A DNA stretch of 5,294 nucleotides from Chloroflexota bacterium (GTDB taxonomy: Bacteria; Chloroflexota; Dehalococcoidia; Dehalococcoidales; UBA2162): NCBI GenBank assembly GCA_016202555.1, contig JACQOL010000170.1, forward strand, positions 1 to 5,294, written 5' to 3'. The notes beneath the pieces were generated by a model. That model was given only the letters and a program-made list of their open reading frames with translations. It had not been told where the DNA came from and ran no database searches. Numbering within the stretch: position 1 is the first letter of the stretch; every line of letters starts with the position of its first letter. Made by a program: the position numbers and the translations under genes. Shown piece by piece: positions 1 to 5,294 of the stretch.

Positions 1-888
1 CTTAAGCAAGGTTTGCCTATTAAGCAGCTGAGTACGCAAAGCGTAAAGGTCCACGGCTTGGCCCAGTTGGCCTGGTTCAAATTCCTTAGCCCAGCCGTCT
101 TCAATCGTAAGTTTGGCTTCTTTGGTTTTCCAGACTTCCTTGGAGATATTACAGATGATAGGAAATTGGAGCTTTTCATCCTGTTGGGTCAGCCCGGCCA
201 TCCTCATTCTCTCCATTACCGAGTAACAATACTCAATACCGTAACCGATGCCGCTGACAGTAGGGTCCATTACCAGTAGCTCGTCGGGTACTCCAAGGTT
301 GCCCAGCAGGATATTAAGCTGCTTTGCCAGGTTAATATCTATCGGCGTTGAGGCAATCACCGTATGACGATAGGCAATCGCTGAGGCGCCAATCCTTTTA
401 TAGTCTCCTTCTTCCACCGGTCCAATAATCAGACTCTTGCCCTGGCAAATCTCGCTTACCTCTCTGAGCACCTCGGTATCCTTATTATGGTTAGCTGTCC
501 CCCAGACAATTATGGGAACATCAACAGCATCAGCCACCTTCTTGACCATTGCGGCGGCTTCGGCTGGAGCACGGTCAAGCCCATTGGGGTCGGTGCTTAT
601 CAGTTGCAGGGCAATCATCTCCGCCCCATAATCATTTATGCACTTTTTTGCCCAGGCAACCGGGTCATCAGTCACCCCGGCAAACGGCTCAAGAGCCGCC
701 TTCGGCCAGTCTGGCGGGGAAAAATCCCAGACCTCCATGGCTATCCTGGGCAGGCGAGGCATTACGCCCTCAAAAAGGTAGAAGGGATAAGATGTCTCAC
801 CGCCAACGGTAACCGCCTTATTCCCGGTACCCAGTGTTATCTCCTTGATTTTGCCACTATATGATATTTTCGGAATATCAAATGCCAC
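1..888 (-). CDS. acsD: Corrinoid iron-sulfur protein small subunit AcsD/CdhD (3' end beyond left edge)
   Basis: This is the small subunit of the corrinoid iron-sulfur protein (CoFeSP), a TIM-barrel protein that pairs with the large subunit AcsC to hold the corrinoid. CoFeSP carries the methyl group from methyl-THF to acetyl-CoA synthase in the cytoplasm. My translation gives 296 residues with no stop before the edge. Family-like segments are ITLGTGNKAVTVGGET (17-32), YLFEGVMPR (37-45), the strand and loop VPIIVWGTANHNKDTEVL (123-140), STPIDINLAKQLNILL (180-195), MDPTVSGIGYGIEY (207-220) and FPIICNISKEVWKTKEAK (242-259). The usual family length is a little over 300, so only the last few dozen residues should be missing. 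The start is GTG at 886-888: an in-frame TAA lies at 913-915 with no other start codon between, and GGGGG sits 6 nt upstream. The last 20 visible residues fit the family poorly (see findings). The family assignment is very secure. Confidence 0.95.
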   Translation of the reverse strand, partial: MAFDIPKISYSGKIKEITLGTGNKAVTVGGETSYPFYLFEGVMPRLPRIAMEVWDFSPPDWPKAALEPFAGVTDDPVAWAKKCINDYGAEMIALQLISTDPNGLDRAPAEAAAMVKKVADAVDVPIIVWGTANHNKDTEVLREVSEICQGKSLIIGPVEEGDYKRIGASAIAYRHTVIASTPIDINLAKQLNILLGNLGVPDELLVMDPTVSGIGYGIEYCYSVMERMRMAGLTQQDEKLQFPIICNISKEVWKTKEAKLTIEDGWAKEFEPGQLGQAVDLYALRTQLLNRQTLLK

Positions 889-914
889 TTCTGTCCCCCT
901 CTTTCTCCTCTTTT
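889..914 (-). promoter_or_regulatory. Ribosome-binding leader of acsD (tandem purine-rich motifs)
   Basis: The mRNA strand here is almost pure purine. It holds two Shine-Dalgarno-like motifs: AGGAG (905-909), 16 nt before the GTG and too far to be ideal, and GGGGG (895-899), 6 nt before the GTG and well placed. The second motif supports the GTG start of acsD. The 12 nt at 898-909 (AGGAGAAAGAGG on the minus strand) are identical to 1155-1166, the leader of the preceding 72-aa gene. Confidence 0.7.
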
Positions 915-934
915 AATCCAGTTACTAAACAAAC

Positions 935-1153
935 TCAAGCCGGGTTCTTCCTCTTTTCACTGCCATACCACTCTTTACCATACCAGTATCTCTCGCCGGT
1001 TGCCAAGTACTTAAGTTTCTCCTCCCGGCTGCCTACTTTCTGTCGCCATTTGCCAAGCTCTTTATCATCGGGCTTACCTTCGACAAAGGTTGCCCCCAGC
1101 ACTTCTACTTCTTCCCTGCCCGGCGCCCTCTTTTTCTCAACCTTATACTCCAT
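935..1153 (-). CDS. Small highly charged protein of unknown function, 72 aa
   Basis: I do not recognise this protein. It has 72 residues, of which about 44% are charged (12 Lys, 6 Arg, 12 Glu, 2 Asp; net positive). It has no Cys or His, so it is unlikely to bind a metal or Fe-S cluster by itself. There is no signal peptide or membrane segment. Aromatic residues cluster near the C-terminus in ERYWYGKEWYG (54-64), which could be a binding surface. Several points support a real gene. AGGAG lies 8 nt before the ATG. The gene fits between folD (15-nt gap) and acsD (46-nt gap) on the same strand, and its codon use resembles its neighbours. The ATG is the first possible start after the folD stop. 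By position it could be an accessory, assembly or regulatory partner of FolD or CoFeSP, but that is inference only. Confidence 0.75.
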   Translation of the reverse strand: MEYKVEKKRAPGREEVEVLGATFVEGKPDDKELGKWRQKVGSREEKLKYLATGERYWYGKEWYGSEKRKNPA

Positions 1154-1168
1154 ACCTCTTTCTCCTTG
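1154..1168 (-). promoter_or_regulatory. Ribosome-binding site of the 72-aa gene
   Basis: The 15-nt spacer between the folD stop and the next ATG contains AGGAG (1162-1166) with an 8-nt spacing to the ATG at 1151-1153. It is the main evidence that the short gene is translated independently. The motif AGGAGAAAGAGG (1155-1166) recurs exactly in the acsD leader at 898-909. Confidence 0.75.
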
Positions 1169-2056
1169 CTAGGTTAGTCCCGCCGCCAGTTTAGCGGCTC
1201 TTACTGTATTTACCATCAGCATCGTTATCGTCATCGGACCAACCCCACCGGGTACCGGGGTTATTGCCTTAGCCTTCTCTTTAACAGACTCAAAGTCGAC
1301 ATCTCCGGCTAATATTCTTTTACCGTCCTTGGTCATCCCTATCTGGTTCACCCCGACATCAATCACCACCACCCCTTCTTTAACCATATCGCCGGTAACC
1401 GTCTTTGGTTTGCCTGAGGCTACTATCAGGATATCAGCCCTTCTGGTATGAAAGGCAAGGTCTCTTGTCCCGGTGTGACAGATAGTGACCGTAGCATTGG
1501 CTCCAGGCGCTTTCTGCAAAAGAATATTAGCAATAGGCTTACCAACGATATTACTTCTACCCACCACCACCACCTCCGCCCCGTCAATCTTAACCCCAGT
1601 CCTGATGAGGAGCTGCTGGATACCAGCCGGAGTACAGGGCAGGTAGTCCGGTTCTCCGATCATCATCTTACCCACATTGACCGGATGAAAGCCATCCACA
1701 TCCTTTTTAGGATTGATGGCATAGAGGACTTCCGCTTCTTTCAAGTGCTTAGGCAGGGGTAGCTGGACTAAGATGCCGTTTATTTTGGGGTCTTTATTTA
1801 ACTTGTCAATCAGTTTTAGCAGTTCCGCCTGAGTGGTATTTGCCGGCAGGTCATACCTTTCCGAATAAATACCCAGCTCTTTAGAAGTTTTTTCTTTCTG
1901 ACCGACATAGACCTGCGAGGCCGGGTCAGCACCGACCAGGACGGTCACCAGGCCCGGGACGACATTATGTTTTGACTTGAGTGTGGCTATTTCCTGTTTC
2001 AGTTCCTCGCGAATCTGTGCGGCAATTTCGGCGCCTTTAATCAGCTGCGCTGTCAT
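1169..2056 (-). CDS. folD: Bifunctional methylene-THF dehydrogenase / methenyl-THF cyclohydrolase FolD
   Basis: FolD interconverts 10-formyl-THF, 5,10-methenyl-THF and 5,10-methylene-THF in the cytoplasm. It provides the two middle steps of the methyl branch of the acetyl-CoA pathway as well as general C1 supply. It is full length at 295 residues. Key residues fall at the same numbers as in E. coli FolD: Tyr50 and catalytic Lys54 in VYVGQK, Gln98 in VQLPLP, and Asp121 in KKDVDGFHP. The Rossmann-fold dinucleotide motif GRSNIVGKP (166-174) is of the usual NADP-type FolD form. The family signature PVPGGVGPMT is at 267-276. The ATG overlaps the cooC stop in ATGA (2053-2056), and GGGGTGG at 2061-2067 serves as ribosome-binding site, suggesting translational coupling. 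It ends in TAG (1169-1171), in frame with the next gene. Nothing essential is missing. Confidence 0.97.
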   Translation of the reverse strand: MTAQLIKGAEIAAQIREELKQEIATLKSKHNVVPGLVTVLVGADPASQVYVGQKEKTSKELGIYSERYDLPANTTQAELLKLIDKLNKDPKINGILVQLPLPKHLKEAEVLYAINPKKDVDGFHPVNVGKMMIGEPDYLPCTPAGIQQLLIRTGVKIDGAEVVVVGRSNIVGKPIANILLQKAPGANATVTICHTGTRDLAFHTRRADILIVASGKPKTVTGDMVKEGVVVIDVGVNQIGMTKDGKRILAGDVDFESVKEKAKAITPVPGGVGPMTITMLMVNTVRAAKLAAGLT

Positions 2057-2838
2057 TTTACCACCCCTTTGTTTAAAATTTTTGGATTAAGCAGCCCGGT
2101 CATTAAATCATCAATTGCCCTCACCGCCTTAGAAGTATCGGGCAACTTCAGAAGCGGCTTAAGCTCAAGGTCATATTGATAGAGTAATTCATCTTCAGGA
2201 ATCAGAGCGGCAGGCTCAATGCCCAATCTGGTCAACTCTTCACTGACCAGAGGGGCTAGCTGGTCAGGAGCAAAATTAATTACCACCGCCTGCCGGTGCA
2301 CCACTAGCTTTAATTCCGCAACCAACTCCTTTATTCGAGCCACTGCCCGAACCCCCTTTACCGAATGGCCAGAGATGATTAACAGCAAGTCAATGTTCTG
2401 GGTGGTTCTACGGCTTAGATGCTCCATCCCGGCTTCAGTATCCATCACCACATAGGCATAATTACCAGCCAGAGAATCGGCAAACTTCCGCAGCAGCGCA
2501 TTCGGGTAGCAGTAGCAGGCCGCCCCCTCACCCCGACCCATTGTCAGCAGGTCAAGTCCTTTACTCTCAACAATCGCCTCACTTAGCTTGTACTCCAGGT
2601 AAGCCTCCTTAGTCATCCCGGCAGGAATATTCATTTTTTCATTATTGAACGAAGCGATGATTGAACCGATTGTTTGCTTTATGTTAAGCCCCAGGCTATC
2701 TCCCAGGTTAGCATTGGGGTCAGCATCTATCGCTAGAATTGGCTTCAGATTGTTATTTATCAGGTAGCGGATAATAAGGCTGGTCACCGATGTCTTGCCG
2801 CTACCACCCTTACCCGCCACAGCAATAGAGAAACTCAA
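2053..2838 (-). CDS. cooC: CooC/AcsF-type nickel-insertion ATPase (CODH/ACS maturation)
   Basis: This is a MinD/SIMIBI-class ATPase that helps load nickel into carbon monoxide dehydrogenase and/or acetyl-CoA synthase; the sequence cannot decide between the CooC and AcsF roles. It has 261 residues, usual for the family. The deviant Walker A motif GKGGSGKT is at 9-16 with the signature Lys10. The switch I-like segment IDADPNANLG is at 37-46. The CxC motif Cys108-Tyr-Cys110, which in CooC forms the metal-binding dimer interface, lies in GAACYCYPNALLR. VVMDTEAGMEHLSRRT (130-145) provides the Walker B-like Asp133. The start is TTG at 2836-2838. It is the only canonical start before the P-loop, because an in-frame TAA at 2860-2862 is followed by no ATG, GTG or TTG until this codon. 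GGAGG lies 8 nt upstream. The gene overlaps the acsV stop by 4 nt and folD by 4 nt. Confidence 0.94.
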   Translation of the reverse strand: MSFSIAVAGKGGSGKTSVTSLIIRYLINNNLKPILAIDADPNANLGDSLGLNIKQTIGSIIASFNNEKMNIPAGMTKEAYLEYKLSEAIVESKGLDLLTMGRGEGAACYCYPNALLRKFADSLAGNYAYVVMDTEAGMEHLSRRTTQNIDLLLIISGHSVKGVRAVARIKELVAELKLVVHRQAVVINFAPDQLAPLVSEELTRLGIEPAALIPEDELLYQYDLELKPLLKLPDTSKAVRAIDDLMTGLLNPKILNKGVVK

Positions 2839-4811
2839 ACGCCTATCCTCCGCTTTGATTTATCAGCCATCAGGCTGGCTAGCTTCCCCGCCACTGAAGG
2901 GAATTCATCAGCATTAGTGTGAGGTAAAAACAGAGCAGCGATATAATTATTCATAAAGGTAGCATTTTCACTTAACTCCAGATTGGTCATTATCCGGGCA
3001 ACTCTGCGGACATCATCAAGTATATCAACGGAAAAAGAGGTTAATCTGGCCCCCCAGAGAGAGCCGTTACCGATAAAAATAAATCTATCAGGAGGCAGGT
3101 CAGGGAGAAGACCGATAGTGATTGCCTTGCTGATATCAAGATGACTGCCAAAAGCACCGGCAATAATTACCTGCTCAAAATCCTGCAAGGTAACACCCAC
3201 ACTCTTGACCAATGTTTGGCAGCCGGCATAGATGGCAGCCTTAGCCCGAACCAGGTTATCGATGTCCACCTCGGTAATAACAATATCCTTATTAATTTGG
3301 GTCTCGGCGGCTCTGATAAGAACATACTCATAACCGTCCTGTCCTTCTCTGATTCTCTTGGTAGCAAGACCGGTATTAAATTTACCATTCTGACCGATGA
3401 TGCCGGCCTCAAGCAAGGCAGCGATAATATTAATTAATCCCGAGCCACAAACTCCTTTGGCTTTTTCTCCGCCGATGGTGCCAACTACTGGCTCAAGATT
3501 TGAAGGGTTGATGCTAAACTCCTCAATGGCACCATTAGTGGCAACCATACCATGTTTAACCCCGCCACCTTCAAAAGCGGGACCGGCAGAACAAGCTGCC
3601 GTTACCATCCAATCTGAGTTTCCAACCACTATTTGACCATTGGTACCGATATCAATATAACAGGTTAACTTTTTGATCTGATGCATTCCCGAAGCCACCA
3701 CCCCCGAAACAATATCTCCACCAACATAGCTAGCTACCGACGGAAAAGCAAAAAGGTAAACATATTCCGCCACCGTAATCCCCAGAGAACTCGCCTTGAC
3801 CGGTGGGATATAGGTCGCCGCCGGGGTATATGGAGACAGCCTGATATATTTCGGGTCAAGACCAAGAAGAATTTGTATCATCGTCGTATTACCGGCCACC
3901 ATCAGATGCCCAATATTCTCTATCTCAACATGGCGCTGGGACAATAGCTGGCTAATGATGCTGTTAATGTTAGCCACCACCGCCTGCTGCAACTTTTTTA
4001 GTCCATCCTGCTTCTGAGCGTAGGCAATGCGAGTAATGACATCAGCGCCGTAGCTAATCTGCCGATTATACTCAATACTTTCGGCGATAACTCTACCTCG
4101 GGTCAAATCAAGCAGCTGCCCACGGACAGCAGTGGTACCAATATCAAAAGCCAGTGAGTAGTGCTTCTCCCGGGTATCACCTGGTTGCACATTTATCACC
4201 ATTGGCCGGCGTTTACTCTCCGCAGCTTGAGACTCAAGGGCCGTTACCAGAGTCATTACGGTAACTTTCCAATCGCTATCCCGTAATATCTGAGACAGTT
4301 TCTCCACCACCCCAAAATCGACGGTCATATTCCTCAGATGATACTGCTGCTTCAAACCACGCAACAACCGGGAAAGGTCGCTGATATTATCTTCCAGGGT
4401 AGGCGGTGGCAACTCAACAAAAAATTTAGTCAGCGGCGGCTTAAATCGCCAGCCAGTAACTGCAACTCCAGCGGTTACTTTCTTTTCTCGGGAGAGAATA
4501 GACGTTTCCAGCCTTGATTCTGGCGGCAGATAGACGGTTAAGTCAGTGACCACACGACTCTGACAGGCCTGACGAACACCCTGCTCAAACTCTTCATCAG
4601 AGACCCTCGCCGTCCGTGTGGTTACCACTTCCCCATTTTTAATCGAGACCTTACAGGTACCGCAACTGCCAATACCACCACAGGACGCAATGATGGGCAC
4701 CCCCGCCTGGATTGCCGTTTCCCGAAGATTAGCGCCTTCTTCAACGACAATATCAACATTATCAGGCTCAAAGTGGACCTTTCTCTGCTTAGCCGCTAAA
4801 TCCTTCGCCAT
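2835..4811 (-). CDS. acsV: Reductive activator of corrinoid iron-sulfur protein (RACo; ferredoxin domain + DUF4445 ASKHA ATPase)
   Basis: RACo couples ATP hydrolysis to one-electron reduction of accidentally oxidised Co(II) CoFeSP back to Co(I), so it serves the product of acsD in this cluster. It has 658 residues, close to the usual 600-660. The N-terminal plant-type [2Fe-2S] ferredoxin domain (about 10-95) has Cys44-X5-Cys50-X2-Cys53-X29-Cys83. A linker/middle region follows to about 215. The ASKHA domain then shows the phosphate-1 motif DIGTT (223-227), VAGNTTM (305-311), GGD (364-366), the phosphate-2 motif DIGTNG (387-392), GPAFEGGG (410-417), GAFGSHLD (552-559) and the adenosine-side GNGSLWGA (581-588). 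The C-terminal YIAALFLPHT (623-632) is typical of DUF4445. The ATG at 4809-4811 has AGGGG a few nt upstream, and no better start is seen in the gap. It follows fhs by 96 nt and overlaps cooC by 4 nt. Corrinoid-methyltransferase activators (RamA-like) are related, but the CoFeSP neighbour favours RACo. Confidence 0.95.
   Translation of the reverse strand: MAKDLAAKQRKVHFEPDNVDIVVEEGANLRETAIQAGVPIIASCGGIGSCGTCKVSIKNGEVVTTRTARVSDEEFEQGVRQACQSRVVTDLTVYLPPESRLETSILSREKKVTAGVAVTGWRFKPPLTKFFVELPPPTLEDNISDLSRLLRGLKQQYHLRNMTVDFGVVEKLSQILRDSDWKVTVMTLVTALESQAAESKRRPMVINVQPGDTREKHYSLAFDIGTTAVRGQLLDLTRGRVIAESIEYNRQISYGADVITRIAYAQKQDGLKKLQQAVVANINSIISQLLSQRHVEIENIGHLMVAGNTTMIQILLGLDPKYIRLSPYTPAATYIPPVKASSLGITVAEYVYLFAFPSVASYVGGDIVSGVVASGMHQIKKLTCYIDIGTNGQIVVGNSDWMVTAACSAGPAFEGGGVKHGMVATNGAIEEFSINPSNLEPVVGTIGGEKAKGVCGSGLINIIAALLEAGIIGQNGKFNTGLATKRIREGQDGYEYVLIRAAETQINKDIVITEVDIDNLVRAKAAIYAGCQTLVKSVGVTLQDFEQVIIAGAFGSHLDISKAITIGLLPDLPPDRFIFIGNGSLWGARLTSFSVDILDDVRRVARIMTNLELSENATFMNNYIAALFLPHTNADEFPSVAGKLASLMADKSKRRIGV
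2839..2851 (-). promoter_or_regulatory. Ribosome-binding site fixing the TTG start of cooC
   Basis: GGAGG at 2847-2851, inside the last codons of acsV, stands 8 nt before the TTG at 2836-2838. The strong motif at ideal spacing supports the unusual TTG start. It also suggests that ribosomes ending acsV restart on cooC through the TTGA overlap. Confidence 0.75.
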
Positions 4812-4907
4812 TAAACCCCTACATCTTAATGCTACACAACTAAAAGCCCGTTAACCTCCCGTAATGGTTAAATCAGGGTTAAGCCTTGGCCCTATTTCAG
4901 CACATCG
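4812..4907 (-). other. Intergenic gap between fhs and acsV
   Basis: This is the longest non-coding stretch in the window. It carries the acsV ribosome-binding site (AGGGG at 4816-4820 on the minus strand). It also has a 6-bp inverted repeat (4851-4871) and a weaker AGGG/CCCT pairing at 4875-4893. I see no T-tract that would make either a rho-independent terminator, and no good -35/-10 pair. The stretch could hold a weak internal promoter or RNA-processing site, or simply be a spacer; acsV is probably cotranscribed with fhs. Confidence 0.5.
4851..4871. repeat. Short inverted repeat TTAACC-9 nt-GGTTAA
   Basis: TTAACC at 4851-4856 and its exact complement GGTTAA at 4866-4871 flank a 9-nt loop in the middle of the fhs-acsV gap. 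The arms are AT-rich and would form a weak RNA hairpin without a following U-run. It could be a half-site pair for a DNA-binding regulator, or chance; the sequence alone cannot decide. Confidence 0.3.
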
Positions 4908-5294
4908 TTAAGATACATCGTGAAGCCCATGGACCTTGCCTGTCTTAACATCGACATCGATTTTCTTAAAAGCAGGATCGGAACCGGTGGCAGGCATCAG
5001 GCTGATGGTTCCCGCCATCGGGCAGAGGAATTTGGCTCCGGAATATATCAATACATCACGAATGGGCAGTGTCCAATTCTTGGGCACACCCTTAAGAGTC
5101 GGGTCATGGGAAAGCGAAAGGTGGGTCTTGACCATCATGGTGGTGTAGTCATCATACTTCGGGTCGGCTTCAAAGGCTTTAGCCTTCGTCTCTGCCTCGA
5201 CGCTCCAGGCTACCCCGCTGGCTCCATAGACTACCTTAGCAATCTTTTCCACCCTTTGTCTCAGTTTCATCTCTTTAGGATAGAGGAACTGGAA
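4908..5294 (-). CDS. fhs: Formate-tetrahydrofolate ligase, C-terminal 128 residues (5' end beyond right edge)
   Basis: Formate-THF ligase (10-formyl-THF synthetase) uses ATP to join formate to tetrahydrofolate, the entry step of the methyl branch. The frame is open from the right edge and ends in TAA at 4908-4910, giving 128 residues of a protein that normally has about 550-650. The fragment begins FQFLYP, then [12 protein letters not shown] (17-28), [16 protein letters not shown] (56-71), LPIRDV (76-81), [13 protein letters not shown] (89-101) and the terminal [13 protein letters not shown] (112-124), matching the C-terminal lobe of the family in order. The Met at 5268-5270 is internal and is not the start, because the homologous sequence continues upstream of it. 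The common bacterial MPGLP motif is replaced by MPATGSDP, and the surrounding pattern recalls the eukaryotic C1-THF synthase form (see findings). Confidence 0.93.
   Translation of the reverse strand, partial: FQFLYPKEMKLRQRVEKIAKVVYGASGVAWSVEAETKAKAFEADPKYDDYTTMMVKTHLSLSHDPTLKGVPKNWTLPIRDVLIYSGAKFLCPMAGTISLMPATGSDPAFKKIDVDVKTGKVHGLHDVS

Noticed and set aside
13..864. Plus-strand ORFs opposite acsD (13-279, 437-631, 487-864, 549-812)
   Set aside because: The minus frame encodes clear AcsD sequence throughout; these are shadow frames with no recognisable protein content.
1169..1171. Folded-in pyrrolysine (UAG decoding) joining folD and the small gene
   Set aside because: FolD is complete at its usual length before the TAG and the next gene has its own ribosome-binding site and ATG; normal termination is far more likely.
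861..1172. Plus-strand ORF of 103 codons rich in Ser, Phe, Leu and Pro
   Set aside because: It is antisense to the acsD start, its leader and the 72-aa gene. It has no ribosome-binding site, and its low-complexity composition is what the complement of Glu/Lys/Gly-rich coding gives.
1448..1762. Plus-strand ORF containing a run of histidines
   Set aside because: The His run is the complement of the GTG-rich codons for the Val strand before GRSNIVGKP in FolD, not a real His-rich protein or a microsatellite of interest.
3167..3412. Minus-strand 81-codon ORF inside acsV in another frame
   Set aside because: It lies entirely within the ASKHA-domain coding sequence, with no domain and no operon logic; it is a shadow.
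4875..4893. Possible terminator hairpin AGGG...CCCT after fhs
   Set aside because: The stem is only 4 bp with an imperfect interior and no U-tract follows on the minus strand, so termination is not supported.
4618..5148. Plus-strand ORFs opposite the acsV start and fhs end (4618-4854, 4936-5148)
   Set aside because: They overlap confidently assigned minus-strand genes and translate to unrecognisable sequence.
5268..5270. Met codon as the start of a short 120-aa protein
   Set aside because: The frame stays open to the right edge and the upstream residues FQFLYP continue the FTHFS homology, so this is an internal Met of a truncated gene.

Overview
All genes in this window lie on the minus strand and read right to left. 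They form a Wood-Ljungdahl (reductive acetyl-CoA) gene cluster. In transcription order they are: the C-terminal end of formate-tetrahydrofolate ligase (fhs, cut by the right edge); a full corrinoid activation protein of the RACo type (acsV, DUF4445/ASKHA with an N-terminal [2Fe-2S] domain); a CooC/AcsF-type nickel-insertion ATPase; folD; a 72-residue protein of unknown function; and the corrinoid iron-sulfur protein (CoFeSP) small subunit acsD/cdhD (cut by the left edge).

The genes suggest a strictly anaerobic bacterium with an acetyl-CoA synthase/CoFeSP system. Bacterial-type FolD and FTHFS argue against an archaeon. Moderate base composition and the mixed folate-enzyme plus Acs-maturation gene order fit uncultured Dehalococcoidia/Chloroflexota or a related acetogen-like lineage. 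That placement is inference from gene content and protein style, not a database result.

Layout: 4908-5294 fhs end; 4812-4907 a 96-nt gap with a small inverted repeat but no convincing terminator or promoter; 2835-4811 acsV; 2053-2838 cooC, starting with TTG and overlapping acsV by 4 nt; 1169-2056 folD, overlapping cooC by 4 nt; 935-1153 the 72-aa gene, 15 nt after folD and in the same frame; 1-888 acsD with a GTG start. The overlaps and short gaps indicate one transcript, at least from acsV onward.

How they work together: Fhs captures formate on tetrahydrofolate. FolD carries formyl-THF (via methenyl) to methylene-THF. After reduction to methyl-THF by enzymes not in this window, the methyl group passes to the cobalt of CoFeSP, whose small subunit is AcsD. 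RACo re-reduces inactive Co(II) CoFeSP to Co(I). CooC/AcsF supplies nickel to CODH and/or acetyl-CoA synthase. The large CoFeSP subunit, ACS, CODH and the methyltransferase are not visible and may lie beyond the left edge.

The most interesting points are the unexplained 72-aa gene inside this otherwise well-understood operon, its same-frame position just after the folD amber stop, a shared 12-nt ribosome-binding leader before it and before acsD, an FTHFS C-terminus that resembles the eukaryotic form more than the classic acetogen form, and an AcsD C-terminal stretch that departs from the family pattern. No mobile element, RNA gene, CRISPR array or clearly new multi-gene system was seen.
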